From NCBI GenBank assembly GCA_964486455.1, contig CAZAMP010000005.1, forward strand, positions 74,238-138,237: a DNA stretch of 64,000 nt, read 5' to 3'. The position numbers and the translations under genes were made by a program. Position 1 is the stretch's first letter. Each line of letters opens with the position of its first letter. Origin of the DNA: CAZAMP01 sp964486455 (GTDB lineage: Bacteria > Eisenbacteria > RBG-16-71-46 > CAZAMP01). The notes below the pieces were generated by a model. It searched no databases and was not told the origin of the DNA. It saw only the letters and a list, made by a program, of their open reading frames with translations. Shown piece by piece: positions 43,245-51,715 of the stretch.

Positions 43245-44138
43245 ATGCACAGGTTAGGTGTTTGGGTGATGGTCATCGCGCTCTTTGCGGTCGTGACCGC
43301 AGGTCAGGCGACGCCCTCGTTCGAGGGTGAGCGGGCGTTCGGACACATCGAAGCGTTGTGTGAGCTGGGGGCGCGCGTTCCCGGCTCGCCGGCCCACGAA
43401 GCCGGGTTGCGGTACATTCTGGCGGCCGTGGACCTCCCCGGGGCCCGGGTGCAGACCCAGTCCTTCAGCGGGAGAAGGCCGGACCGGGGAGAACCGGTGG
43501 AGATGGCGAACATTCGGGCGCGGTTTGGCCCGGAGGGTGCCGCGTTGGCGATCGGAAGCCACTGGGATTGCCGGTACGTGTCGAACCTGGAGCCGGATTC
43601 GACGAGACGGGGTGAGCCGGTCCCGGGCGCGAACGACGGCGCTTCAGGCGTTGCCGTCATGCTCGAGCTGGCGAGATTGCTGAGTGCGACACCGCCACCA
43701 AGGCCGGTCGAGTTGCTCTTCTTCGACGGAGAGGACCAGGGAACAGACGAGCACCCCGAGCTGTGGATTCAAGGGTCCCAATACTATGCGAGCCAGATGG
43801 GCGATGACCGGCCGTCGGGACTCATCCTCATCGATATGATCGGCGACCGGGATCTGGAGATCCCGCGTGAAGGCTACTCCGACGAGCACGCCGCCGGCCT
43901 CGTAGACGCCGTCTGGGACGCGGCCGCGCGCCTCGGTGTTCATGAGTTTGCCGACTACGTAGGGGAGCACATCATCGATGATCACGTTCCGTTTCTCCAG
44001 GCCGGCGTTGATGCTGTCTGCGTGATCGATTACCAGTATTCGAAATGGCACACGCGTTCTGATTTACCTGAAATGTGCTCGGCGGAATCGCTTGACAAGG
44101 TCGGGAGAGTTCTCGTCGATTTCATCTACGGCCCTTGA
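43245..44138 (+). CDS. M28-fold zinc enzyme, glutaminyl-peptide cyclotransferase-like
   Basis: A 297-residue secreted protein with signal peptide (about 1-24). Zinc ligands of the M28 fold are visible: SHWDCR, GANDGASGVAVMLELAR, FFDGEDQGT, DMIGD and the late KWHTRSD. The segment IIDDHVPFLQAGVDAVCVIDYQYSKWHT matches the signature of glutaminyl cyclases, which convert N-terminal Gln to pyroglutamate on exported proteins; aminopeptidase activity is the alternative. A GGAGAGAG site precedes the ATG. Position directly after sprA fits processing of exported proteins (inference). Confidence 0.75.
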   Translation: MHRLGVWVMVIALFAVVTAGQATPSFEGERAFGHIEALCELGARVPGSPAHEAGLRYILAAVDLPGARVQTQSFSGRRPDRGEPVEMANIRARFGPEGAALAIGSHWDCRYVSNLEPDSTRRGEPVPGANDGASGVAVMLELARLLSATPPPRPVELLFFDGEDQGTDEHPELWIQGSQYYASQMGDDRPSGLILIDMIGDRDLEIPREGYSDEHAAGLVDAVWDAAARLGVHEFADYVGEHIIDDHVPFLQAGVDAVCVIDYQYSKWHTRSDLPEMCSAESLDKVGRVLVDFIYGP

Positions 44139-44189
44139 CGGGCAATCGCACACATCCCTTTAATTCCCAATTGTTTACGAATTAGGCCC

Positions 44190-44218
44190 TTGCACGGAAT
44201 GTCCGCATGTTGTAGGGT
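44190..44218 (+). promoter_or_regulatory. Candidate promoter for rimP-nusA
   Basis: TTGCAC (44190-44195), 17-base spacer, TAGGGT (44213-44218). Predicted start near 44225, exactly at the foot of a terminator-like hairpin. A 6-bp AT-rich dyad (44161-44166/44179-44184) lies just upstream. Confidence 0.35.
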
Positions 44219-44224
44219 GTCTCC

Positions 44225-44251
44225 GAGTGGACTTGGGCCACTCTATTTTTT
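44225..44251 (+). terminator. Terminator-like hairpin in the rimP leader
   Basis: GAGTGG (44225-44230) pairs with CCACTC (44238-44243), loop ACTTGGG, followed by TATTTTTT. It is 20 bases before the rimP GTG, so it is either the end of the upstream unit or an attenuator for the nusA operon. Confidence 0.6.
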
Positions 44252-44270
44252 GCTGTGCGGAGACGGTATT

Positions 44271-44741
44271 GTGGATCTGAGGCAGCAGCTGCTCGAGCTT
44301 CTCGAGCCGGCCTTGGCTGAGGACTTCGTAGACGTTGTTGACGTTCAGATCGTCGCTGAAGGACGTCGGCGTATCGTGCGTCTTCTGGTGGACCAGCCGG
44401 GGGGCGTCGGGATACATGACTGTGCGAACATCAGCCGGCGAGTCGAGGCGATCCTCGATACCGAGGACCTCATACCGTTCCGCTATGTTTTGGAAGTGTC
44501 GTCTCCCGGGTTGAACCGGCCGCTCCGCAAGCCTGAGCACTTCGAACGTTTCACCGGAGAGCGGATACACATTCAGATGGTTGACACCTTCGGGCCGAGG
44601 CGCCGCTTCTCGGGGAAGCTGCTCGGCCTGGAAGAAGGGTTGGTCTGTGTCCTTCCGGATGGGGGGGAGACGGTCCGGCTGCCTTTCGATTCAGTGCGTT
44701 CGGCGCGGGTCGAGATTGACCCGTGGAAGAGGAGAGAGTGA
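44271..44741 (+). CDS. rimP: Ribosome maturation factor RimP
   Basis: RimP helps assemble the 30S subunit. The 156-residue protein has the family pattern: VDVQIVAEGRRRIVRLLVDQPGGVGIHDCANISRRVEAIL, then YVLEVSSPGLNRPLRKPEHFERFTG and an SH3-like C-terminal part. GTG 44271 with CGGAGA seven bases upstream is chosen; longer in-frame forms would run through the leader hairpin. It heads the classical rimP-nusA-infB operon. Confidence 0.93.
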   Translation: MDLRQQLLELLEPALAEDFVDVVDVQIVAEGRRRIVRLLVDQPGGVGIHDCANISRRVEAILDTEDLIPFRYVLEVSSPGLNRPLRKPEHFERFTGERIHIQMVDTFGPRRRFSGKLLGLEEGLVCVLPDGGETVRLPFDSVRSARVEIDPWKRRE

Positions 44742-44745
44742 CGTC

Positions 44746-46386
44746 ATGAACTATGAGCTTCTCGAAGCTCTAAACCAAATCGCTCGCGAAAAGAACGTCG
44801 ATCGAGAGGTCCTTGTCGAGACGCTGATCGCAGGGCTCTTGTCCGCCGCTCGAAAGCGATACGGGCTCTCGGCGAATATCGACGTCCACTTCGATCGCGA
44901 CCGTGGACGCATAGAGGCGAAGCTCATCCGGCATGTGGTGTCTCAGGTCGAGGATGAATCGCTCGAGGTTTCTCTGGAAGATGCGCGCGAAGCGGACTCG
45001 AAGATGAAGATCGGGTCCGAGTTCCACACGGAGCTGGACATCCAGGAGTTCGGCCGGGGGGCCGTGACCGCGGCAAAGCAGGTGCTCATTCAGCGGGTCC
45101 GTGAGGCTGAACGCGAAAAGGTTTACGAGGAGTTTCAGGATCGAGTCGGTGAGCTCGTTCGTGGAGTCGTCCAACAGGTCGATCGCCGAAACGTGCTGGT
45201 CCGCGTGGATCGCACCGAGGCCATTCTTCCCGAACGGGAGGCCCTTCACCGCGATCGCTTCTGTCAGGGCGAGCACATCACCGCGATGGTGCTCGAGGTC
45301 GATCGCCAAGCGAAGGGGCCTCAGGTCATTCTGACACGAAGTCGGCCCGATTTCCTGAGACGGCTGTTCGAGAGCGAGGTACCCGAGATCAATGAGAAGA
45401 TCGTCGAGGTCCGCTCCATCGCGCGCGAGCCGGGCAGCCGCTCGAAGGTTGCCGTCTTTTCGCACGATGATCGTGTCGACGCGGTGGGTGCCTGCGTCGG
45501 TGTGAAGGGATCACGGGTGCAGAACATTGTTCGCGAGCTGGGCGGAGAGCGGATCGACATCGTGCCATGGTCGTCTGATCCTGCGCTTTTCGTGACTCGC
45601 GCTCTGAGCCCGGCGAAAGTTCAGCGCGTTGATGTAGATGAAGAGAACGGAAGCGTAACCGTCGTCGTGGTCGACGATCAGCTCTCACTGGCGATCGGCA
45701 AGGGCGGACAGAATGTTCGTCTGGCGATGAAGCTCTCCGGCTGGAGCATAGACCTCGTAAGCGAGGGTCAGGCGGCGGAGAAGAGGGCGCTCGAGGAGAT
45801 CGCGGATTTCGATCTCGAGGGGATTTCGGACCGACTGGGTCCCAAGTTGACTGAGCGCCTCATCCAGGCGGGACTGGAGACCGCGCGGGATATTCTCCAC
45901 ACGACACCGGAAGCGTTGCAGGCAATCGAGGGCGTGGGGCCCAAGAGCGCCGAAAAGGCGTTAGCAAACGTTCGCGAATGCTACGAGGAGAAGGTCGAGG
46001 CCTATCGCCAGGAGCGTGAGGCCGCTCGAGCGCTGGAAGCCGCCAAGGCGGAAGATCTCGAAGATGACGAGGAAGAGGAGCTCGAGACCGTCGACGCGAC
46101 GGGTGCCGATGGGCAGGACGCCGCTCCTCAGGAAGCCGACGAGGGCGACGGAGTTTCGCTCGCGGAAGATGAGGTCGCGGAGGACGATTCGCCGGAGACG
46201 GAATCTTCGGCGGACACGGATGTTTCCGAGCCAGCGTCGGAAACGGAAACGGACGCGGACGCAGGCGACGAAGAAGAAGCCGTTGCGACCGCGGCCGGAC
46301 GCGTCGCCGGGGCCGATGAACGGGATGAAGGTGATGTCTCTGAGAGCGTTGGGGCAGCAGAAGAAACCAAGCGGGAAGGCTCGTAG
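44746..46386 (+). CDS. nusA: Transcription termination/antitermination factor NusA
   Basis: NusA binds RNA polymerase and nascent RNA to control pausing and termination. The 546-residue chain has the N-terminal polymerase-binding domain (1-125), S1 (about 130-200), two KH domains (about 225-345, VAVFSHDDRVDAVGACVGVKGSRVQNI and LSLAIGKGGQNVRLA), and one helix-hairpin-helix repeat (about 370-430). An acidic low-complexity tail of about 110 residues (Glu/Asp/Ala) follows, a lineage-specific extension. AGAGGAGAGA precedes the ATG. Confidence 0.96.
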   Translation: MNYELLEALNQIAREKNVDREVLVETLIAGLLSAARKRYGLSANIDVHFDRDRGRIEAKLIRHVVSQVEDESLEVSLEDAREADSKMKIGSEFHTELDIQEFGRGAVTAAKQVLIQRVREAEREKVYEEFQDRVGELVRGVVQQVDRRNVLVRVDRTEAILPEREALHRDRFCQGEHITAMVLEVDRQAKGPQVILTRSRPDFLRRLFESEVPEINEKIVEVRSIAREPGSRSKVAVFSHDDRVDAVGACVGVKGSRVQNIVRELGGERIDIVPWSSDPALFVTRALSPAKVQRVDVDEENGSVTVVVVDDQLSLAIGKGGQNVRLAMKLSGWSIDLVSEGQAAEKRALEEIADFDLEGISDRLGPKLTERLIQAGLETARDILHTTPEALQAIEGVGPKSAEKALANVRECYEEKVEAYRQEREAARALEAAKAEDLEDDEEEELETVDATGADGQDAAPQEADEGDGVSLAEDEVAEDDSPETESSADTDVSEPASETETDADAGDEEEAVATAAGRVAGADERDEGDVSESVGAAEETKREGS

Positions 46387-46427
46387 ATTCGAGCTCGACC
46401 GCGTTCTGACAGGACGGGGGTGAGGAC

Positions 46428-48611
46428 GTGAAGAAGGTGCGTGTTTACGAGCTGGCGCGGGAGCTTCGTCTCTCGAGTGAAGCGCTCGTGAAGATGCTTC
46501 GTGAGATGGAGATCCCCGTCAAGAGCCACATGAGCACCGTGGATGAGCCAACTGTGGTTGGCGTACGGGATCGTCTTCTCAAGCAGCGTGAGGCCGTCAA
46601 GAAGGACACCGAGCGCAAGCAGAAGGTGCAAGCCGAGATCGCAAAGAAGCGTGAGGAGTCGAAGACCGGGGCGGAGGCGCCCGGTCGCAAGCGCGATCGC
46701 AAGCGCCGACGGGGGCGCAGGCGCCGCCAGGTCGATCAGGCCGCGGTCCAGCGAAGCGTGAAGCAAACGCTGGCGACGATCGCCGGTACCGGCAAGTCCC
46801 GGAGGAGGCGGAAAGAGGCCCACGACGAACATGGGGACGAGCCTGATGTTCAACGAGTCACCGAGTTCGCCACGCTGGGCGAGCTCGCCAATCAGCTGAG
46901 TGTCGAACCCACCGAAATCATCAAGTTCTGCATGGGGCTCGGCATGCTCGTGAACATCAACAAGCGGCTCGACCGCGACGCGATCGAGCTGATCGGCAAT
47001 GAGTTCGGGCAAAAGATCGAGTTTGCCGAGGAGTACGGCACCGAAGTTGTTGATGCGATTCAGGAAGAAGAGGTCGACGCCGAGGAGCAGGGGCGACCTC
47101 CGGTCGTGACGATCATGGGGCACGTCGACCACGGCAAGACCTCGCTCCTGGATCGAATTCGTCGCAGTCGGATCGTGGCCGGAGAGGCCGGCGGGATTAC
47201 TCAGCACATCGGCGCATACGAGGTCGAAGTGGAGAAGGGGCGTATCGTATTTCTGGATACCCCCGGACACGAGGCCTTCACGACGATGCGAGCACGCGGA
47301 GCCGAGGTGACCGACATCGTCGTTCTCGTCGTGGCCGCCAACGACTCGGTAATGCCGCAGACGGTCGAGGCGATCAACCACGCCCGTGCCGCCAAGGTCC
47401 CGATCATCGTCGCGGTCAACAAGATCGACCTCCCCGAGTCGGACCCGGCAAGAGTCCGGCAGGATATCTCCGCCCAGGGGCTCGTCCCGGAGGAATGGGG
47501 TGGAGAGACGATCTTCGTCGACATGTCCGCAAAGACCGGTGACGGGATAGACAAGCTCCTCGAGATGATTCTCCTCGTCGCGGAGATGAAAGAGCTCAAG
47601 GCATCGCTTGAGCGGCTCGGTCGAGGGGTCGTTGTGGAATCGCGTCTGGATCGCGGACGCGGTGTCGTCGCGACGGTTCTCGTGCAGGACGGAAAGCTCG
47701 AGGTCGGTCAAGCCTTCGTGTGCGGCGCGCAGGGCGGAAAGATCAAGGCGCTCTACGATGACCAGGGTCGCAAACTGATGGAAGTCACTCCGGCGAAGCC
47801 GGTGGAGCTCTTGGGTTGGGAGGGCATGCCCAACGCGGGAGACGTGCTGCAGGTTCTCAGACACCAGCATCAGGCGCGCGAGATCATGCTGAGGCGCCAG
47901 CAGATCCAGCGCGAGCACACGATGCGACGCCGCCAGACCGTCAGCCTGGCCAATCTCCACACGCAGATCCAGAAGGGCGAGGTGCAGGACCTCAATGTCA
48001 TCGTCAAGGCCGACACTCAGGGGTCCGTCGAGGTGCTGTGTGACTCGTTCGAGAAGCTCTCGGGAGCGGAAGTGAGGGTCAACATCGTTCACCGCGGCGT
48101 CGGCAACGTCAACGAATCCGACGTCTTGCTGGCGGCGGCGTCCAACACGCTCGTATTCGGCTTTCACGTCAAGCAGGCGCCGAAAGCAGGCACCGTGGCG
48201 GAGAAAGAGCACGTCGAGGTGCATATCTACGATGTGATCTACGAAGCCGTCAACGACCTCAAGCTGGCCATCGAGGGCATGTTGAAACCCGAAGAGGTCA
48301 TCAAGGTTACGGGAACGGCCGAGGTTCGTGAGATCTTCCGGATCCCGCGGACAGGGGTGATCGCGGGATCCTTTGTATCAACGGGAACCGCGAGTCGTAC
48401 CGACCGCGTGCGGCTCGTCCGCGAAGAAGAGATCGTCTTCGACGGCAGAGTCAGCTCGCTCAAACGGTTCAAGGACGACGTCAAGGAGGTCCAATCGGGC
48501 CTCGAATGCGGGATCGGGATCGAAGGACATGACGACGTCAAGGTAGATGATCGGATCGAGTTCTACACGATCGAGCAGGTTCTCAGAAAGATCACGGAAC
48601 AAGCGATCTGA
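46428..48611 (+). CDS. infB: Translation initiation factor IF-2
   Basis: IF-2 is the GTPase that places initiator tRNA on the 30S subunit. The 727-residue chain has two IF2-N modules (MKKVRVYELARELRLSSEALVKML and a second at about 147-200), a short Lys/Arg-rich linker (about 60-130), the G domain (GHVDHGKTSLLD, DTPGHEAFT, NKID) and C-terminal domains to residue 727. The linker is much shorter than in many proteobacteria. Start is GTG. It abuts the next gene with a one-base overlap. Confidence 0.97.
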   Translation: MKKVRVYELARELRLSSEALVKMLREMEIPVKSHMSTVDEPTVVGVRDRLLKQREAVKKDTERKQKVQAEIAKKREESKTGAEAPGRKRDRKRRRGRRRRQVDQAAVQRSVKQTLATIAGTGKSRRRRKEAHDEHGDEPDVQRVTEFATLGELANQLSVEPTEIIKFCMGLGMLVNINKRLDRDAIELIGNEFGQKIEFAEEYGTEVVDAIQEEEVDAEEQGRPPVVTIMGHVDHGKTSLLDRIRRSRIVAGEAGGITQHIGAYEVEVEKGRIVFLDTPGHEAFTTMRARGAEVTDIVVLVVAANDSVMPQTVEAINHARAAKVPIIVAVNKIDLPESDPARVRQDISAQGLVPEEWGGETIFVDMSAKTGDGIDKLLEMILLVAEMKELKASLERLGRGVVVESRLDRGRGVVATVLVQDGKLEVGQAFVCGAQGGKIKALYDDQGRKLMEVTPAKPVELLGWEGMPNAGDVLQVLRHQHQAREIMLRRQQIQREHTMRRRQTVSLANLHTQIQKGEVQDLNVIVKADTQGSVEVLCDSFEKLSGAEVRVNIVHRGVGNVNESDVLLAAASNTLVFGFHVKQAPKAGTVAEKEHVEVHIYDVIYEAVNDLKLAIEGMLKPEEVIKVTGTAEVREIFRIPRTGVIAGSFVSTGTASRTDRVRLVREEEIVFDGRVSSLKRFKDDVKEVQSGLECGIGIEGHDDVKVDDRIEFYTIEQVLRKITEQAI

Positions 48612-48916
48612 TGTTCGTGGGTGTTGCAGAGCTAGCGGTGATCATCCCGCACAGTGGTTCGCTGAAGGCCAAGCGGTCGGCCCTGAACTCCATGAAGGGC
48701 CGGATCAAGAGCCGCTTCAACGCAGCCGTGAGCGAAGTAGGTGGCCAGGATCTCTGGCAACGCGCGACTTTGGGAGTGTCTGTTGTCGGCAGCGACCCCG
48801 GTATTCTGGAGGAGACCCTCCGGGCGATCCGGCGCGTCGCCGAGGGCGTCGAAACGGCCCGCATCGTAGACTTCAGGGTGGACGTCGTGCCGTGGCCGTG
48901 CGGGAGTGGGGACTAG
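48611..48916 (+). CDS. DUF503-family protein
   Basis: A 101-residue protein starting MFVGVAELAVIIPHSGSLKAKRS, the recognisable DUF503 pattern. The family is found between infB and rbfA in many bacteria and has no settled function; location suggests a link to ribosome biogenesis or translation. Its ATG overlaps the infB stop by one base. Confidence 0.85.
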   Translation: MFVGVAELAVIIPHSGSLKAKRSALNSMKGRIKSRFNAAVSEVGGQDLWQRATLGVSVVGSDPGILEETLRAIRRVAEGVETARIVDFRVDVVPWPCGSGD

Positions 48917-48919
48917 GGT

Positions 48920-49306
48920 GTGGATCGACACCGCAAGCGAGTGGAAGACCAACTTCGGAGAGTGCTCTCGGAACTCATCACCCGGCGGCTGCGCGATCCC
49001 CGGATCGGCATGGTGTCGGTGAGCCGTGTGGAGATGAGTTCGGATCTGAAGTATGCGAACGCGTTCCTCTCGATCCTTGGCGAGGACCACGAGGTCGAGG
49101 AGACGCTGAAGGGCGTGCGACACGCCGCCGGGTTCCTACGGTCGGAAGTGGGCAAGGTGATGCGGCTGCGTCACACGCCGGAGATCCGCTTCCACCACGA
49201 CGATCGGTTGGATGCCCAGGCACGGATCGAAGAGATCCTACGGGAGGCCTCGGGCCCGGCGGACGAGACGGACGAGACGGACGGAAGAGAGCACGATTGG
49301 TCATGA
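48920..49306 (+). CDS. rbfA: Ribosome-binding factor A
   Basis: A 128-residue KH-like protein for late 30S maturation. Segments RVLSELITRRLRDPRIGMVSVSRVEMSSDLKYANAFLSIL and TPEIRFHHDDRLDAQARIEEIL are characteristic. GTG start; an Asp/Glu/Thr-rich C-terminal tail follows. It overlaps truB by four bases. Confidence 0.95.
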   Translation: MDRHRKRVEDQLRRVLSELITRRLRDPRIGMVSVSRVEMSSDLKYANAFLSILGEDHEVEETLKGVRHAAGFLRSEVGKVMRLRHTPEIRFHHDDRLDAQARIEEILREASGPADETDETDGREHDWS

Positions 49307-50244
49307 ACCGGGTCAATCTAGGGACGCTCGGAGATCGGGTGCTCCTCGTCGACAAGCCGGATGATTGCACGTCCCACGACGTCGTTCTCGCGCTCAGGCG
49401 GCATCTGGGATGCCGGAAGATCGGCCACGCGGGAACTCTGGATCCGTTTGCCACGGGACTGCTTCTCGCCCTCGTCGGACGGGGGACGAAGCTGTTTCCG
49501 ATGCTCTCCTGCCTGGACAAGGTTTACGAGGGTGTTCTGGCTCTTGGGGTGGAAACGACGACGGGCGATCCCCAGGGCGAAACAACCTCAACATGTTCGA
49601 CGCACGAGGTGACGCGCGAAGAAGTTGAAGCGGTGGCGCGTGCGGTCGAGGGGGTTCAGGAGCAGGTCCCGCCGATGACCTCGGCGGTCAAGCATCACGG
49701 GCAGCCGCTCTACAAGCTGAGTCGACGGGGGATCGAGGTGGAGCGGCGTCCGCGGACGATACGGATCAGCCGTTTCGAAGTGTTGGGTTTCGAGAACCCG
49801 ATGGTCTCCTTTCGGGTTCACTCATCCAAGGGGATGTACGTGCGGTCGCTGGCGCTGGACTTCGGTCGTCAGCTCGGGGTGGGCGGCCATCTGATGTCGT
49901 TGCGTCGCACCCGAATCGGTGCATTCGCGATCGAGAATGCCGTGACGATGGAGGCACTGAAGGAAATCGAGCCCCGCAGGGTGTTGGGCGAGTACGGGCT
50001 GGCGCTCTCCGACGCGCTCGTAAGCGTCGCGGCCGTTCGCCTGAGCCCGAGTGGAGTCCGAAAGGTCCGGTGCGGCGTGTACCCGACGCCGGCCGATCTG
50101 TTGGATTTCGATGCTGTGCCGGAACAAGGTGAATTGGTTCAGTTACTGGATCCCGAGGGGAGTTTGGTTGCGGTTGGCCGCTCCAGTGTGCCGCAGGGCA
50201 GCCGGGTTCCGTCGACCCGGATCGAGCTGGTGCGGGTGATATAG
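49303..50244 (+). CDS. truB: tRNA pseudouridine-55 synthase
   Basis: TruB modifies U55 of the tRNA T-loop. The 313-residue protein has LLVDKPDDCTSHDVV, the catalytic Asp in GHAGTLDPFATGLLL, and SSKGMYVRSLALDFG. ATG 49303 overlaps the rbfA stop (ATGA), so the long open frame upstream in this phase is a shadow over rbfA. Confidence 0.96.
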   Translation: MNRVNLGTLGDRVLLVDKPDDCTSHDVVLALRRHLGCRKIGHAGTLDPFATGLLLALVGRGTKLFPMLSCLDKVYEGVLALGVETTTGDPQGETTSTCSTHEVTREEVEAVARAVEGVQEQVPPMTSAVKHHGQPLYKLSRRGIEVERRPRTIRISRFEVLGFENPMVSFRVHSSKGMYVRSLALDFGRQLGVGGHLMSLRRTRIGAFAIENAVTMEALKEIEPRRVLGEYGLALSDALVSVAAVRLSPSGVRKVRCGVYPTPADLLDFDAVPEQGELVQLLDPEGSLVAVGRSSVPQGSRVPSTRIELVRVI

Positions 50245-50272
50245 TCTTTGAGGGTATGACGGGTGGAACACG

Positions 50273-51190
50273 ATGATTGAGCGAATACTGAATGTTTTCC
50301 TTTCAATCGGCGTCTTCGATGGCGTGCACCTGGGACATTCCGCCATTGTGCGCAAGACGGTCTCGTACGCCGAGAAGGTGAGCGGATCGAGCGTCATCCT
50401 GACATTCGATCCACATCCCGATGTCGTGTTGAGGAAGAAGAAAGCGGTTCCGCTTCTCACCACGACGAGTGAGAAACGAGAGCTACTGCTGAAGCTGGGA
50501 GCGGACTACGTTGTCGTGCTGCAATTTAACCCTGAAGTCGCCAGCCAGAATGCCGCGGAATTCCTGGCGCGGGTCATTCTTCCACGCTTCGAGGTGCGAC
50601 GCCTCATCGTGGGAAAAGGGTTCGCGATGGGGAAGGAACGCAAGGGTGACCTGAGCGTTCTCCGCAGCATCGGTCTGGAGTGCGACTTCGACGTGGTCGA
50701 GGTCCCTCACTCGAAGGTGGAAGGTTCTCGCGTATCATCCACGCGCATCCGCCGCTCGCTGGTGGAAGGCCGCGTCGTGGAAGCGGCGAAGTTCCTCGGA
50801 CGACCCTACTTTCTCCGTGGCGTCGTCGTGAAGGGCAAGGGCCGCGGCCGGCAACTGGGCTTCCCCACGGCGAACCTTCGGATCGTTCCCGAGCGGGTTC
50901 TGCCGGCGCGCGGAGTCTACGCCGTGATGGTGACCAAGGGGACGCTTCGCTCGAAGGCCGTGGCCAACGTCGGCACACGCCCGACGTTCGGAGGCCAGGA
51001 CATGAGTGTGGAAGTCCATCTTATCGACTACGATGGCGATCTTCTCGGCGAAATGCTGCACGTGGAGTTCATGCAGCGGCTGAGACCCGAGCGCCGCTTC
51101 AAGAGTGAGGCCTCGCTCCGCTCTGCGATCGTCGATGATGTCGCCAACGCCCGAGAGATTCTCGAGGAGGAGGTTGTTCGCCAAACCTAG
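50273..51190 (+). CDS. ribF: Bifunctional riboflavin kinase/FAD synthetase
   Basis: RibF makes FMN and FAD. The 305-residue protein joins an N-terminal nucleotidyltransferase (SIGVFDGVHLGHSAIV, LTFDPHPDVVL, VGKGFAMGKERKGD, SSTRIRRSL) and a C-terminal riboflavin kinase (KGKGRGRQLGFPTANL, ANVGTRPTFGG, VEVHLID). The typical truB-ribF-rpsO-pnp order is kept. FMN riboswitch features were not seen upstream. Confidence 0.96.
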   Translation: MIERILNVFLSIGVFDGVHLGHSAIVRKTVSYAEKVSGSSVILTFDPHPDVVLRKKKAVPLLTTTSEKRELLLKLGADYVVVLQFNPEVASQNAAEFLARVILPRFEVRRLIVGKGFAMGKERKGDLSVLRSIGLECDFDVVEVPHSKVEGSRVSSTRIRRSLVEGRVVEAAKFLGRPYFLRGVVVKGKGRGRQLGFPTANLRIVPERVLPARGVYAVMVTKGTLRSKAVANVGTRPTFGGQDMSVEVHLIDYDGDLLGEMLHVEFMQRLRPERRFKSEASLRSAIVDDVANAREILEEEVVRQT

Positions 51191-51302
51191 TCGCGAGCGG
51201 ATCGCGATGGGATCGGCCGACATATATAGGTCCTGCGCTTCGGGTCAGGGAGGCGCTTGGGTCATCTGGAGCCTGACCGTCGGTCGGCGATGCCGGCCCG
51301 TT

Positions 51303-51319
51303 CCCGCGTGAAGCGCGGG
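51303..51319 (+). promoter_or_regulatory. Hairpin in the rpsO leader
   Basis: CCCGCG (51303-51308) and CGCGGG (51314-51319) with loop TGAAG lie about 20 bases before the rpsO ribosome site. S15 often represses its own mRNA through phylum-specific leader structures; whether this one does is unknown. The rest of 51191-51353 also holds a TATATA island (51223-51228). Confidence 0.4.
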
Positions 51320-51353
51320 GGCGTTCACCAAGCGTCTGAGGAGGATGCAGAAG

Positions 51354-51623
51354 GTGGCACTAGACAAGGATCAGAAGCTGGAGATCATCGGCCGCTACCG
51401 TCTACACGACAAGGACTCGGGATCACCCGAGGTCCAGGTGGCACTGCTGACCGAGAAAATCCGCCAATTGACCGAGCACTTCAAGGTGCACAAGACCGAC
51501 CACCACAGCCGCCGCGGCCTGCTCAGGATGGTAGGGCAGCGGCGCCGGCTCCTGAACTATCTTCGCGAGACCCGAGTCGAACGATACCGAACCCTGATCA
51601 AAGAACTAGGGCTGCGGCGCTAG
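51354..51623 (+). CDS. rpsO: 30S ribosomal protein S15
   Basis: S15 binds the 16S rRNA central domain. The 89-residue product, exactly the usual length, has GSPEVQVALLTEKIRQLTEHFKVHKTDHHSRRGLLRMVGQRRRLLNYL. GTG 51354 is preferred over the in-frame ATG at 51345: GAGGAGG (51338-51344) lies nine bases from the GTG but abuts the ATG. Confidence 0.96.
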   Translation: MALDKDQKLEIIGRYRLHDKDSGSPEVQVALLTEKIRQLTEHFKVHKTDHHSRRGLLRMVGQRRRLLNYLRETRVERYRTLIKELGLRR

Positions 51624-51652
51624 CGCGAGGTGCCGTATGGCTACTACCCTGA

Positions 51653-51687
51653 CGTCGCGGTCGAGAATCGCTCGACCGGTATCGACG
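51653..51687 (+). other. rpsO-pnp intercistronic stem-loop
   Basis: CGGTCGAG (51658-51665) and CTCGACCG (51671-51678) form an 8-bp stem with loop AATCG; CGTCG (51653-51657) and CGACG (51683-51687) add five pairs across a four-base bulge. In E. coli this gap carries an RNase III-processed hairpin used in pnp autoregulation; a similar role is inferred. Confidence 0.55.
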
Positions 51688-51715
51688 AAACACGCGCGCG
51701 CACTACAGGAAGGAA

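Noticed and set aside
46128..48224. A 698-codon open frame antisense to nusA/infB
   Set aside because: It lies wholly opposite well-conserved infB and nusA and has shadow composition; such frames arise from high-GC codon use.
48547..49302. N-terminal extension of truB
   Set aside because: The extension covers DUF503 and rbfA in another frame; TruB homology begins at 49303 at an ATGA overlap.
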